In this document: positions 21,345-30,577 of the stretch, one piece after another
Numbering within the stretch: position 1 is the stretch's first letter
How the letters are laid out: each line of letters begins with the position of its first letter
Assembly: GCA_017429695.1 (NCBI GenBank)
Contig: JAFROK010000054.1
Location: forward strand, 54,566 to 118,565
DNA: 64,000 nucleotides
Source: Clostridia bacterium
GTDB taxonomy: Bacteria; Bacillota; Clostridia; Christensenellales; Aristaeellaceae
Direction of reading: 5' to 3'
Notes under the pieces: generated by a model
Databases searched by the model: none
Seen by the model: only the letters and a program-made list of their open reading frames with translations
What the model was told of the DNA's origin: nothing
Made by a program: the position numbers and the translations under genes

Positions 21345-21386
21345 CCCTGGCCGGTTTCCGTCCTTCGGGGCGGGGACCGGTCAGGG
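21345..21386 (+). terminator. Long hairpin with TTCG loop after oppA
   Basis: Two 19-base arms (21345-21363 and 21368-21386) pair with a few G-U steps around a TTCG tetraloop. The tail AAAATTCGGCTTT is only weakly T-rich. It is either a partial terminator or a 3' stabiliser for the binding-protein mRNA. Confidence 0.6.
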
Positions 21387-21474
21387 AAAATTCGGCTTTA
21401 TAACGGTTTGCGTCATGGCCGTGTTTTTTGCTTCTGCATGACGTGATACTGAGCGTCCGGGGAGGACACAGACT

Positions 21475-22473
21475 GTGTGGAAATTTATTGTTCGACGGGT
21501 TTTCCTGGCCCTGATCATCGTCGTTCTGGGCTCCTTTATCATCTATGGCGTTATGCGCGCCATGCCGACCAGCTTTGTGGAAGCCCAGGCCCGGCAGCGG
21601 GCGGCCGCCTCGGCGACAACCGGCGGTCCGACGTATAAGGAATGGCTGGATCAGCTGACCAAGGCGTATCACATGGATACGGACGTTGTGACCGGTTTTG
21701 TCAACTGGCTGGGCAACGTGATCCAGGGCGATTTCGGCACCAGCTGGAAATACGGCGTTCCGGTCATTCAGAAATTCAACGACGTGATCTGGTATTCCGT
21801 CGTTCTGAACTGTATTACCATTTTCCTGGAAATCATCATCTGTATTCCGCTTGGCATTCAGGCGGCCCGCCATCAGTACAGCGGCTTTGACTACGGCATC
21901 ACCGTGTTTGCGATGCTGTGTATTTCGCTGCCGACGTTCTTCCTGGCGACGCTGCTGAAATATACATTCGTCATTAAACTGAAATGGATTGAAGACCTGT
22001 ACGGCATTGTGGGCCGGTATCATGAGCAGCTTTCCCAGGGCGATCAGATCCTGGATATGATGCGGCATATGATCCTGCCGGTGCTGACGCTGGCTATGCT
22101 GAATATCGGCGGCCTGACGCGATACACCCGCACCAACATGCTGGAAGTACTGAACGCAGACTACATCCGCACTGCCCGGGCCAAGGGCCTTCCGGAACGC
22201 AAGGTCATCAATAAGCATGCGTTCCGGAATACGCTGATCCCCCTGGTCAGCTATATGAGCTATCTGATTCCGAGCCTGTTCTCCGGATCCATGATTACGG
22301 AGACGCTGTATCAGATACCGGGTATCGGTTATATTGCATATGACGCTATGGTGGCGGGCGACCTGCCCTTTACCATGTTCTACTCGATGTTCGGCCTGAT
22401 CCTGACACAGATCAGCCTGATGCTGGCCGACATTATGTACGCCGTGGTCGATCCGCGGGTACGTGTGAACTGA
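21475..22473 (+). CDS. oppB: OppB-type peptide permease
   Basis: Peptide permease of 332 residues, the normal OppB size, with a GTG start at 21475 nine bases after GGAGG. It has an N-terminal membrane segment, a short outer loop and the core permease domain with the ATPase contact loop (DYIRTARAKGLPERKVINKH). Unlike the other opp operon, the extra outer domain here is in OppC and not in OppB. The gene is followed after 15 bases by oppC. Confidence 0.92.
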   Translation: MWKFIVRRVFLALIIVVLGSFIIYGVMRAMPTSFVEAQARQRAAASATTGGPTYKEWLDQLTKAYHMDTDVVTGFVNWLGNVIQGDFGTSWKYGVPVIQKFNDVIWYSVVLNCITIFLEIIICIPLGIQAARHQYSGFDYGITVFAMLCISLPTFFLATLLKYTFVIKLKWIEDLYGIVGRYHEQLSQGDQILDMMRHMILPVLTLAMLNIGGLTRYTRTNMLEVLNADYIRTARAKGLPERKVINKHAFRNTLIPLVSYMSYLIPSLFSGSMITETLYQIPGIGYIAYDAMVAGDLPFTMFYSMFGLILTQISLMLADIMYAVVDPRVRVN

Positions 22474-22488
22474 CGGGAGGGATGAAAA

Positions 22489-24402
22489 ATGAGTGAAATG
22501 AACAACAAAGAACTCAGAAAAAGCACTCCCGTGACCATCCAGGCCGATGAAAACCAGATGGCGCTGGACGACGGCCGCCGGGTGAAAGTCCTTTCTCCCG
22601 GAATGATGGTTTTCAAGCGTTTTATCCGGAATAAGCTGGCTATCGCGGGCATCTGTATCCTGGTCTTTATGTTCGCGTTCTCCTTCCTCGGCGGATTGAT
22701 TTCCCCCTACGGCGAGGCGCAGGTTTTCCATAAGACGGACTCCGCCAACAAGGAACTGGCGGATTCCGAGATCAACAAGACCTTCCGCTTTTATGATATG
22801 GACGGCGGGAACGCGACATATGATATCCGGACCAGCTTCCAGAAGGGGATCGGCAAAAATCCGGACGGATTCTCCTTTACAGCGGGCAGCAATACCTATG
22901 TTGTAGAGAAACTGGGAGAGGATTTCTATACCATCAGCGGGAACATTGAACTGGGAACGGTCAAAGTTTCAGCAGGCGAAGAAACCGCGTTTGTGCCGGC
23001 TGACGGGCAGGAAGTTGCCGATGAGCTGGCGGCTGCGGCGGTTGCGGCTGTGGCGGGCGATCAGGGCGCGAAGCCGGCCCTGCCGGCAATCAGCAAACCC
23101 GGTGCCAAAACGGTCAAAAAGGACGTGACCTTTGATTGGGAAGGCGCGACCTATACGCTGAAGCCGTCCGACACAGGATCTGACTACACCCTGCTGAGTG
23201 AGCCGCGGGAATTTGCGGTGGCCAGCAAACTGAGGGTATTTGCCTTTGACGAACAGTATTCAGCGCTGACATCCGATTATAACTTCCGGAGGAGCAGCGA
23301 GCTTGCGCTCCGCAGCGTTGAAGCGGATACTGACGCGGACGGCAATGCGTATTACCCGATCCAGGCCTTCACCTATATTGGGGAAGACGGCGTGGAAACC
23401 GAATACCGCATGAAGAAGATCGACGAAGCATACGGTATCGTTGAGGATATTCATGAAGAAGAAATCCTGAGCGTCAGCAACTTCTTCGTTTCCCCCTATT
23501 ATCCGGACGTCCGGTTTACCCGGGAATTCTGGGAAGCGCTGAAAGCGGGGATTGCCGGAAGGCAGACAACGTTTGAGTTTGTCAACAGCGTCGGCGAGAC
23601 GGAGAAATACGACCTGATCAAAAAGGACAACAACGACAACAACTACACGATCAAAACAGGCCAGGATACTTACCTGATTGACGCCTTTGCGTCGCCTACC
23701 AGCGAACACTGGCTGGGTACGGACGAGCATGGCATGGATGTACTGACGCGCCTGATGTACGGCGGCCGGATCTCCCTGATGGTCGGTTTTGTCGTTATGA
23801 TCCTGGAGAATATCATCGGTATCATCGTCGGCGGTATCTCCGGTTACTTCGGCGGCTGGGTGGATACGCTGCTGATGCGCTTTGTGGATCTGTTCAACTC
23901 GATCCCGTACTATCCGATGATGATCATCGCCGGCGCGATCATGGACAGCTTCGACGTGGACGCGAAAGTCCGGCTGTACCTGATGATGGCCATCATGGGT
24001 ATCATGGGCTGGACCGGCGTGGCCCGCGTGGTCCGCGGCCAGATCCTGTCCCTGCGTGAGCAGGAGTTTATGGTGGCCACGGAGGCAACCGGTATTCCGG
24101 TTTCCCGCCGGATCTTCAAGCACCTGGTACCCAATGTGATGCCGTTGCTGATCGTTCAGGCAACCATGGGCCTGGGCGGCATCATCCTGACCGAGGCGAC
24201 GCTGAGCTTCCTGGGCCTGGGCATCAAGTACCCGCTGGCCTCCTGGGGTTCCATCATCAACGCGTCTTCGGATATGTACGTGATGACCAACTGCTGGTAT
24301 GTGTGGATTCCGGCCGGCCTGCTGATCGTGCTGACGGTGCTTGGTTTCAACTTTGTCGGTGACGGTTTGCGGGATGCCTTTGATCCCAAGATGAAGCGGT
24401 AA
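22489..24402 (+). CDS. oppC: OppC-type peptide permease with ~330-residue repeat-bearing insert
   Basis: Peptide permease of 637 residues, twice the usual OppC. The first membrane segment is near 52-73 and the core resumes at SEHWLGTDEHGMDVLTRL (about 405). The outer insert contains four similar beta-hairpin-like units near residues 128, 213, 294 and 362, all following F-x-F or F-x-Y, three to five residues, Gly, then Y-x-L/V and a closing Y-T/G-I/L. An Ala-rich linker (AAAAVAAVAGD) lies between the first and second. No known domain was recognised. The core keeps REQEFMVATEATGIPVSR for ATPase contact. Confidence 0.88.
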   Translation: MSEMNNKELRKSTPVTIQADENQMALDDGRRVKVLSPGMMVFKRFIRNKLAIAGICILVFMFAFSFLGGLISPYGEAQVFHKTDSANKELADSEINKTFRFYDMDGGNATYDIRTSFQKGIGKNPDGFSFTAGSNTYVVEKLGEDFYTISGNIELGTVKVSAGEETAFVPADGQEVADELAAAAVAAVAGDQGAKPALPAISKPGAKTVKKDVTFDWEGATYTLKPSDTGSDYTLLSEPREFAVASKLRVFAFDEQYSALTSDYNFRRSSELALRSVEADTDADGNAYYPIQAFTYIGEDGVETEYRMKKIDEAYGIVEDIHEEEILSVSNFFVSPYYPDVRFTREFWEALKAGIAGRQTTFEFVNSVGETEKYDLIKKDNNDNNYTIKTGQDTYLIDAFASPTSEHWLGTDEHGMDVLTRLMYGGRISLMVGFVVMILENIIGIIVGGISGYFGGWVDTLLMRFVDLFNSIPYYPMMIIAGAIMDSFDVDAKVRLYLMMAIMGIMGWTGVARVVRGQILSLREQEFMVATEATGIPVSRRIFKHLVPNVMPLLIVQATMGLGGIILTEATLSFLGLGIKYPLASWGSIINASSDMYVMTNCWYVWIPAGLLIVLTVLGFNFVGDGLRDAFDPKMKR

Positions 24403-24419
24403 GGCGGGAGGAAAGAAAG

Positions 24420-25571
24420 ATGGCAAAGAAAGATTCCAACTTTATTTCTGCCCGGGAATCGCGCAGAATCAGTAAAGAAAATATCAAAATCACCAAAAAG
24501 CTGGATAAGAAGCTGAACCGGAAGCATGTGCCGGAAAGCGAGTATCTGACGAAAATGCACGATGAAAGCAACGTGCTGGAGTTTGACGATCTCCATACCT
24601 ACTTCTTTACGGACGTGGGTACCGTGAAAGCGGTGGACGGCGTCAGCTACAATGTCCCGGCCGGCAAGACCGTCGGTATCGTGGGCGAGAGCGGATGCGG
24701 CAAGAGCGTGACCAGCCTGAGCCTGATGCAGCTGCTGCAGCGGCCCAGCGGCCAGATCGTATCCGGTGAGATCCGCCTGAACCTTGGGGATAAGGCGTAC
24801 GACGTTGCGAAGATGCCCATCGATGCGATGCGGCATATCCGCGGCAATGTGGTTTCCATGATTTTCCAGGAACCCATGACCAGCCTGAACCCGGTTTTCC
24901 GCATCGGCTTCCAGCTGGATGAGGTCATCCAGCTGCACAATCCCGGCATGAGCGAAGAAGAAGTGAAGCAGCGCTCCATCGATGCGATCAAGATGGTTGG
25001 CATACCGGATGCGGAGGGGATTTATCAGCGGTATCCGCATGAACTCTCCGGCGGTATGCGGCAGCGGATCGTGATCGCTATGGCGCTGGTGTGCAACCCC
25101 CGCCTGATCATCGCGGATGAGCCGACCACGGCGCTGGACGTGACGATCCAGGCGCAGATCCTGGAACTGCTGCGGGAACTGAAAGGCAAGATCAACGCTT
25201 CCATCATGCTGATTACCCACGACCTGGGTGTTATCGCTGAAATGGCGGACTATGTGGTTGTCATGTACGCGGGCCGCATTGTGGAAAAGGGCCTGGCCTC
25301 CGAAGTCTTCCTGGATCCACGGCATCCCTATACCATCGGCCTGATGGAATCCAAGCCCGTGATCAACAAAACGGTGGACCGGCTGTATTCGATACCCGGA
25401 TCCGTGCCGAACCCGGTCAATATGCCGGACTACTGCTATTTCCGGGACCGCTGTGAAAAGTGCGTCGAGCGTTGCAGCGGGAAGTATCCGCCTGAAGTGC
25501 ATGTCAGCGATACGCATATCGTCAGCTGCTGGCGGTACTTTGACGATCCGAAAAGAGGTGGCAATGAATGA
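24420..25571 (+). CDS. oppD: OppD-type peptide ABC transporter ATPase
   Basis: ATPase of 383 residues with Walker A GESGCGKS, signature LSGGMRQRIVIAMA and Walker [13 protein letters not shown]. The N-terminal 45 residues (Lys-rich, MAKKDSNFISARES) precede the usual start of the domain. The C-terminus keeps the Cys pattern CYFRDRCEKCVERC, typical of OppD/DppD, which is absent from the OppDF fusion in the other operon. Its stop overlaps the oppF start (ATGA). Confidence 0.93.
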   Translation: MAKKDSNFISARESRRISKENIKITKKLDKKLNRKHVPESEYLTKMHDESNVLEFDDLHTYFFTDVGTVKAVDGVSYNVPAGKTVGIVGESGCGKSVTSLSLMQLLQRPSGQIVSGEIRLNLGDKAYDVAKMPIDAMRHIRGNVVSMIFQEPMTSLNPVFRIGFQLDEVIQLHNPGMSEEEVKQRSIDAIKMVGIPDAEGIYQRYPHELSGGMRQRIVIAMALVCNPRLIIADEPTTALDVTIQAQILELLRELKGKINASIMLITHDLGVIAEMADYVVVMYAGRIVEKGLASEVFLDPRHPYTIGLMESKPVINKTVDRLYSIPGSVPNPVNMPDYCYFRDRCEKCVERCSGKYPPEVHVSDTHIVSCWRYFDDPKRGGNE

Positions 25572-26581
25572 GCGAGCGCAGTGAAAACGTGCTGGAGGTT
25601 CGCAACCTCTGCAAATACTTCCCGATCAAGGCTGGCCTGTTCAGCCGCGTTGTGGGGCACGTCCACGCGGTGGAAAACGTCAGCTTTACCCTGAAGCGCG
25701 GCACGACGATGGGCCTGGTGGGCGAGAGCGGCTGCGGAAAAACCACTGTCGGCAAAACACTGCTGAACCTGACGCCGAAAACCAGCGGCGACGTGATTTT
25801 CAACGGCAATGTGGAACTGGACAAAATGTCCGCGAAGCAGCTGCGGGAATTCCGGCCGAAGATCCAGATTATCTTCCAGGATCCCTATGCCAGCCTGAGC
25901 CCCCGGCTTCCGGTCGGTGAAATCATCGGCGAAGCGGTGCGGGAGCATCACCTGGTGCCGGATAACGAGCTGAACGCGTATGTTTCCAGGATTATGAAGA
26001 GCTGCGGCCTGTTTGACTACCAGAAGGACCGGTATCCCCATGAATTCTCCGGCGGGCAGCGGCAGCGCATCTGCATTGCCCGTGCCATCGCGCTGAATCC
26101 CGACTTCATCGTCTGTGACGAACCGGTTTCCGCGCTGGATGTTTCGATCCAGGCCCAGATCATCAACCTGCTGGAAGACCTGCAGAAGGAATACAACCTG
26201 ACGTATCTGTTTATCAGCCACGACCTTTCTGTTGTGCAGCATATTTCGGATACGGTCGGCGTCATGTACCTGGGGAACATGGTGGAGTATGCCGGCAAGG
26301 AGGAAATCTTTGCCAATCCGCTGCATCCCTATACGAAGGCGCTGTTCAGCGCGATTCCGATTCCGGACCCGACAGTCAAAATGAACCGGATCATCCTGGA
26401 AGGCAGCATTCCTTCCCCGGCCAATCCGCCCAAGGGCTGCAAATTCCACACCCGCTGCAGGGAATGCAGGGGCGTGTGCAGCAGGATCCAGCCGAAGGAA
26501 CTGGATATGGGCAACGGGCATATGGTGGCCTGCCATATCTACGATCCGGAAAGCGGATACGATAAGGAAGAAGCAAAATGA
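25568..26581 (+). CDS. oppF: OppF-type peptide ABC transporter ATPase
   Basis: ATPase of 337 residues with Walker A GESGCGKTT, signature [14 protein letters not shown] and Walker B FIVCDEPVSALD. The C-terminus carries the Cys motif CKFHTRCRECRGVC. It pairs with OppD to energise the permease. Both ends overlap neighbours by ATGA, so oppD, oppF and the small membrane protein after it are translationally coupled. Confidence 0.93.
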   Translation: MSERSENVLEVRNLCKYFPIKAGLFSRVVGHVHAVENVSFTLKRGTTMGLVGESGCGKTTVGKTLLNLTPKTSGDVIFNGNVELDKMSAKQLREFRPKIQIIFQDPYASLSPRLPVGEIIGEAVREHHLVPDNELNAYVSRIMKSCGLFDYQKDRYPHEFSGGQRQRICIARAIALNPDFIVCDEPVSALDVSIQAQIINLLEDLQKEYNLTYLFISHDLSVVQHISDTVGVMYLGNMVEYAGKEEIFANPLHPYTKALFSAIPIPDPTVKMNRIILEGSIPSPANPPKGCKFHTRCRECRGVCSRIQPKELDMGNGHMVACHIYDPESGYDKEEAK

Positions 26582-26865
26582 AAACAGACTCCGACAAGAG
26601 GAGCAGGCTGCCGGAGGGCGACGACGGGCGGACCATTGTGAACATGAACGTGGACGGAATGCCCTGGTACAGCCCCGCGGAAGATACCGGGAAAGCTTCG
26701 GCGAAATCCCGGAAGGGCCGGCAGGAGAACGATTTCGTCCTCAGCAAGCGCGAAACACGCTACTACACCTGGGGCGCGTTGAAAGCAGCGCTGCTGGTGA
26801 CCGGCGTGATCTGCGCCGGCATTGTGCTCTTCATTCTGTTCTGTGTATTTGTCTGGTTCAGGTAA
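26578..26865 (+). CDS. Small tail-anchored membrane protein coupled to oppF
   Basis: A 95-residue protein with a hydrophilic charged N-terminal part (containing MNVDGMPWYSP) and one C-terminal membrane helix (about residues 69-93, ending CVFVWFR). Its ATG overlaps the oppF stop (ATGA), and the operon terminator follows directly. No family was recognised. Tight coupling suggests a role with the importer, such as assembly, anchoring or regulation; this is inferred from position only. Confidence 0.75.
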   Translation: MKTDSDKRSRLPEGDDGRTIVNMNVDGMPWYSPAEDTGKASAKSRKGRQENDFVLSKRETRYYTWGALKAALLVTGVICAGIVLFILFCVFVWFR

Positions 26866-26871
26866 AAAGAA

Positions 26872-26900
26872 AACGGCTCGTAACCGGGCCGTTTTTCGTT
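26872..26900 (+). terminator. Terminator of the plus-strand opp operon
   Basis: Nine-base arms (26872-26880 with 26885-26893) and loop TAAC, followed by TTTTTCGTTT. T-rich flanks on both strands make it likely to serve the converging genes too. Confidence 0.8.
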
Positions 26901-26904
26901 TGCC

Positions 26905-27429
26905 TTATTCTTCAATCAGCAGGTTTTTCCGGTCGCTGTCCGGACCGCCGCGGCCCTCCGTGCTGTAGGACAGCAGTTCTTTCCAGAGCAGCCCGCCGTT
27001 GGCGCGCATCCGGAAGGTATCGCCGCCGGCGGTCAGTTCGATCAGGACCGCCTCCCCTGAATCATCTTCCGGAACAACCCGGAAAACTGCCTCGTTGCAG
27101 CAGGTAATTGTCAGGCACTGATCCGGATCGATTTTCCGCATAAACAACGGCATGCCCGCGTCACGCCGGAGATAGGCGATCAGCGCGCTGTAATTGTTGG
27201 GCGAAACCGCCCATTTTTTACCTTCCCAGGAAGTGATCACAGACTTCTCCGGGTCTGCGGACAGCGTATCCTCATTGGACACAGAGGCCAGGGCAAAAAT
27301 CATTTCGACCTGGAATTTGTATTCATCGGAGCGTCTCCGGGAATGAATCATAAAGACGATCATCGCAATCCCGGCGAGCAGGATCAGCACAGTCAGGATG
27401 ATGAAGAAACGGGCCCAGGACCATTTCAT
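26905..27429 (-). CDS. Hypothetical membrane-anchored protein
   Basis: A 174-residue protein starting MKWSWARFF after AGGAG; longer frames upstream lack a ribosome site. It has one membrane helix (about residues 8-30), then a soluble domain, probably outside the cell, with ITCCNEAVFRVVPEDD and GGDTFRMRANGGLLW. No family was recognised. Its start overlaps the stop of the previous gene by ATGA, so the two form a coupled pair. Confidence 0.65.
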   Translation of the reverse strand: MKWSWARFFIILTVLILLAGIAMIVFMIHSRRRSDEYKFQVEMIFALASVSNEDTLSADPEKSVITSWEGKKWAVSPNNYSALIAYLRRDAGMPLFMRKIDPDQCLTITCCNEAVFRVVPEDDSGEAVLIELTAGGDTFRMRANGGLLWKELLSYSTEGRGGPDSDRKNLLIEE

Positions 27430-27977
27430 GTGGCGGTATTCTCCTTTCTCTTCAGGCTGTTCCGGATCGAGCGGAAATATCTGGCAGTAACCAGGCTCAG
27501 GCCGCAGGCGGCCAGTAGCATCACAGTACCGGGCCACTCCTGTTCCGCTTTTCCGCCGGTAATCAGCAATACTGCGTCGCCGATCAGCGCACAGGCGATC
27601 AGCATCGTGCATGCGGCAGAAGAACGCAGCACCCGGCCCAGCCCGTTTTCCATCTGGAGTCGGGTCATTTTATCCGGTGCGCGGAAAACACTCCATACGC
27701 CGAAAGCCCAGTACAGGGCCGGGAAAAGGGACAGGGCCGCGGGGAGAAAGACGTACATGGTCGTTGCCCCGGGAAAATTCAGCCGGAAATAGAGAATCAG
27801 CAGGATCAGGAAAATCAGCAGCGGCAGCCCGGCCCGGAGCAGCAGCGCGGCCTTGCCGGAGGAATCCTGCCGTTCAAACCAGGGCCCCTTGTACACGGGA
27901 ATGACCTTCGGCCGGCCGGTTTTCTCGTTCAGGTGGGTTTCGTTCACCCAGTCTTCTTTGTATTTGCGTTCCTTCAT
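27426..27977 (-). CDS. Hypothetical multi-pass membrane protein
   Basis: A 183-residue protein with a hydrophilic N-terminal 45 residues, then about four membrane segments (RAGLPLLIFLILLILYF; MYVFLPAALSLFPALYWAFG; SSAACTMLIACALIGDAVLL; TVMLLAACGLSLVTARYF). No family was recognised. It is the first gene of a two-gene minus-strand unit, with a candidate -10 box at 28029-28034 (TATAAT on the minus strand), back to back with the frr promoter. Confidence 0.65.
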   Translation of the reverse strand: MKERKYKEDWVNETHLNEKTGRPKVIPVYKGPWFERQDSSGKAALLLRAGLPLLIFLILLILYFRLNFPGATTMYVFLPAALSLFPALYWAFGVWSVFRAPDKMTRLQMENGLGRVLRSSAACTMLIACALIGDAVLLITGGKAEQEWPGTVMLLAACGLSLVTARYFRSIRNSLKRKENTAT

Positions 27978-28080
27978 GAGGATGATATCTCCTTTTCAGC
28001 AGGCGCGGTTTTCCACTCCTGCCGTTCTATTATAATCCCAAAGCGGTCGCCGGGGAAGGAGAAAAACATTTTTCCTTCTA

Positions 28081-28109
28081 TTGTCAATAACCGGGAAAAC
28101 CGGTATAAT
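28081..28109 (+). promoter_or_regulatory. Promoter of the frr-uppS-cdsA-dxr-rseP-ispG-polC run
   Basis: TTGTCA (28081-28086), a 17-base spacer and TATAAT (28104-28109): a near-consensus vegetative promoter 63 bases before frr. Confidence 0.75.
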
Positions 28110-28171
28110 AGGACGGTACAGAAAGAGACCGGATGATTGCATACGCAGTAAAAACAGAGGAGGGTTATCCG

Positions 28172-28729
28172 ATGATTGACGATATCATGAGCACCGCAAA
28201 AGAAAAAATGCAGAAGTCCTGCGCCGTTTATGAGCGGGATATGCAGAGCCTGCGGGCCGGCCGCGCGAATCCACAGCTGCTGGACCGGATTCTGGTGGAC
28301 TATTACGGAACGCCCACGCCGATCAACCAGATCGGGAACATTTCCTCTCCGGAACCCCGGCTGCTGGTCATTGCCCCCTGGGAAGCAAAAATGATTCCCC
28401 AGGTGGAAAAGGCCATCCAGAAGAGCGACCTGGGACTGAATCCTTCCAACGACGGAAAGATCATCCGCCTGGTGTTCCCGGAACTGAACGAGGAGCGCCG
28501 CCGGGACCTGACCAAGGTTGCGTCCAAGGGCGCGGAGGAAACCAAGGTGGCCATCCGTTCCATCCGCCGGGACGCGATTGAACAGATCAAGAAACTGAAG
28601 AAAAACAGCGAGATTACCGAGGACGATCAGCACGATGCCGAAGACAAGATGCAGAAGCTGACGGACAAGGCCATCAAAGAAGTGGATGAAATCTACGCCC
28701 GGAAAGAAAAGGAAATCATGGAGGTCTGA
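28172..28729 (+). CDS. frr: Ribosome recycling factor
   Basis: Cytoplasmic factor that, with EF-G, splits the post-termination ribosome. The 185 residues match the family length. The conserved stretches RAGRANPQLLDRI, SPEPRLLVIAPWE and IRSIRRDAIEQIKKLKK are present. The start at 28172 is set by GAGGAGGG just upstream; an earlier in-frame ATG at 28133 would add 13 residues. First gene of the classic Bacillota envelope/isoprenoid cluster. Confidence 0.95.
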   Translation: MIDDIMSTAKEKMQKSCAVYERDMQSLRAGRANPQLLDRILVDYYGTPTPINQIGNISSPEPRLLVIAPWEAKMIPQVEKAIQKSDLGLNPSNDGKIIRLVFPELNEERRRDLTKVASKGAEETKVAIRSIRRDAIEQIKKLKKNSEITEDDQHDAEDKMQKLTDKAIKEVDEIYARKEKEIMEV

Positions 28730-28776
28730 CAGGAAATTCTGTCAGGTGCATCCCTATACGCACACACATCAACAAC

Positions 28777-28806
28777 GCAGAGGTGTTTCATCCGCCTCTG
28801 CTTGTT
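28777..28806 (+). terminator. Weak hairpin between frr and uppS
   Basis: A 7-bp stem (28777-28783 with 28795-28801) with tail TTGTTT. A second short palindrome (CTGACAG/CTGTCAG, 28726-28745) overlaps the frr stop. Probably a partial terminator or processing site. Confidence 0.45.
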
Positions 28807-28842
28807 TCGGTTGATGGGCACAGCAATACGGAGAAATGCGGC

Positions 28843-29607
28843 ATGAAGATTACGACAGCCTGGAAACTGGCCCTGAAGAAAGAGCCGAGAACCACCGGAG
28901 AGTTTGATAAACTGCCGGAGCATGTAGCCATTATCATGGACGGCAACGGCCGGTGGGCACGAAAGCACAAGCTGAGCGTTTCCCGGGGGCATCGGCAGGG
29001 TACGGAAACCCTGCGGGAAATCATCCGGCATACGGACGACCTGGGAATCAAAGCGCTGAGCCTGTATGCCTTTTCCACGGAGAACTGGAAACGGTCGGAG
29101 GAAGAAGTTGCCGCGCTGATGCAGTTGATTCTGGATTTCTTTGCGTCGGAAATTGATGAACTGGATGAGAAAAATGTCCGTATCCTGATCCTCGGTGACA
29201 AGAGCGCCCTGCCGGAAAAGCAGCGGGAGACGCTGAAGGAAGCGGAGCGGCGGACGGGAAAGAACACCGGTCTCCGCCTGAATATCGCCATCAATTACGG
29301 CGGACGGGCGGAACTGGTTAAGGCGGCACAGGAGATTGCCATCCTGGTGAAGAACGGCACGCTGCGGCCGGAGGAAATCACGGAGAATACAATTTCCGAC
29401 CATCTGTATACGCAGGGACAGCCGGACGTGGATCTGCTGATCCGGACAAGCGGCGAGCAGCGGCTGAGCAATTTCCTGCTGTACCAGAACGCGTATGCGG
29501 AGTTTGTGTTCCCGGAGGTCCTGTGGCCGGACTTTACGGTGCATGATTACGACCTGGCACTGGATGCTTTCGCACATCGGGAAAGAAGATTCGGCAAGAG
29601 ATTATGA
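28843..29607 (+). CDS. uppS: Undecaprenyl diphosphate synthase
   Basis: cis-Prenyltransferase of 254 residues that builds the C55 lipid carrier for cell-wall synthesis from farnesyl-PP and isopentenyl-PP. The catalytic motif HVAIIMDGNGRWA (Asp33) is present, as are SLYAFSTENWKR, NYGGRAEL and DLLIRTSGEQRLSNFLLYQ. The ATG at 28843 follows GGAG; an earlier frame lacks a ribosome site. Confidence 0.95.
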   Translation: MKITTAWKLALKKEPRTTGEFDKLPEHVAIIMDGNGRWARKHKLSVSRGHRQGTETLREIIRHTDDLGIKALSLYAFSTENWKRSEEEVAALMQLILDFFASEIDELDEKNVRILILGDKSALPEKQRETLKEAERRTGKNTGLRLNIAINYGGRAELVKAAQEIAILVKNGTLRPEEITENTISDHLYTQGQPDVDLLIRTSGEQRLSNFLLYQNAYAEFVFPEVLWPDFTVHDYDLALDAFAHRERRFGKRL

Positions 29608-29691
29608 GTTTTCGCCACGCCCGGATGAGCAACCGGGAACGGTTTGCTTCCGAGGCGCAAACGCGAGTGAAAACATGGGAGAGATTTGGCA

Positions 29692-30573
29692 ATGAAACAA
29701 CGGATAATTACGGGCCTCCTGCTGACGGCGCTGCTGGCGGTGCTGCTGTGGCTGCCGGGATGGTGCATGGCTATTGCGACGCTGATCTGTATCGGATGTG
29801 CCGTATGGGAGGAATATCACGCGCTGTCCCAGGCCGGCCATAAAGTGGTGAGCTGGCCGACGTGGACGGCGATGGTGCTTTCCGTTCCGCTGACGCACCT
29901 GCTGGGCCAGAAGGTGATGATCCCCCTGGTCGGGCTGGCATTGCTGGCGATCACGGTCCGGATCATGTTCCGGAAGGAGCCGGAGCTGACAGACCTGACC
30001 ATGAGCGCGCTGCCGCTGATTACCGTGGCGCTGCCCGGGCTGAGCCTGGTCACCCTGAGCCTGATAGACCCTTATTTGTGGTGGCGGATGCCGATCGAAA
30101 ACAAGATGCCCTTCCATGCGGTGGAAGTGGTGATGCTGAGCATTACATTTGCCGTGCCGCTGGCCGGGGATGTGATGGCCCTGTTCATCGGGAAGGCTTT
30201 CGGAAAAAGGAAATTCTGTGAAGCGGTCAGCCCGAAAAAGACGATCGCCGGCAGCATCGGCGGACTGGGCGGCAGCATGCTTGCCGCGATCATTATTTAC
30301 CTCCTGTCGCTGTGGCTGTGCAACGAGGCAACCAGGAGCTACCTGCCGACGTGGTGGATGTACCTGATTATCGGCCTGCTGGGCGGCTTTGTGGGCCAGA
30401 TGGGGGATCTGTTTGCTTCCCTGGTCAAGCGGCACTGCAAGCTGAAGGATTATTCCAATCTTTTCCCCGGCCACGGCGGGATGCTGGACCGGCTGGACAG
30501 CGTGCTGTTCATGGCGGTGTTGATGTACTGCTATCTGTTGTTCTTCTCCAACGGATTAACGGTAATGAGGTAA
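29692..30573 (+). CDS. cdsA: Phosphatidate cytidylyltransferase
   Basis: Membrane enzyme making CDP-diacylglycerol for phospholipid synthesis; 293 residues with about eight membrane segments. The CdsA signature is seen near the C-terminus: VSPKKTIAGSIGG, then GQMGDLFASLVKR and KDYSNLFPGHGGMLDRLDS. ATG at 29692 is preferred; TTG at 29686 is in frame. It lies between uppS and dxr, as in most Bacillota. Confidence 0.94.
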   Translation: MKQRIITGLLLTALLAVLLWLPGWCMAIATLICIGCAVWEEYHALSQAGHKVVSWPTWTAMVLSVPLTHLLGQKVMIPLVGLALLAITVRIMFRKEPELTDLTMSALPLITVALPGLSLVTLSLIDPYLWWRMPIENKMPFHAVEVVMLSITFAVPLAGDVMALFIGKAFGKRKFCEAVSPKKTIAGSIGGLGGSMLAAIIIYLLSLWLCNEATRSYLPTWWMYLIIGLLGGFVGQMGDLFASLVKRHCKLKDYSNLFPGHGGMLDRLDSVLFMAVLMYCYLLFFSNGLTVMR

Positions 30574-30577
30574 CGGA

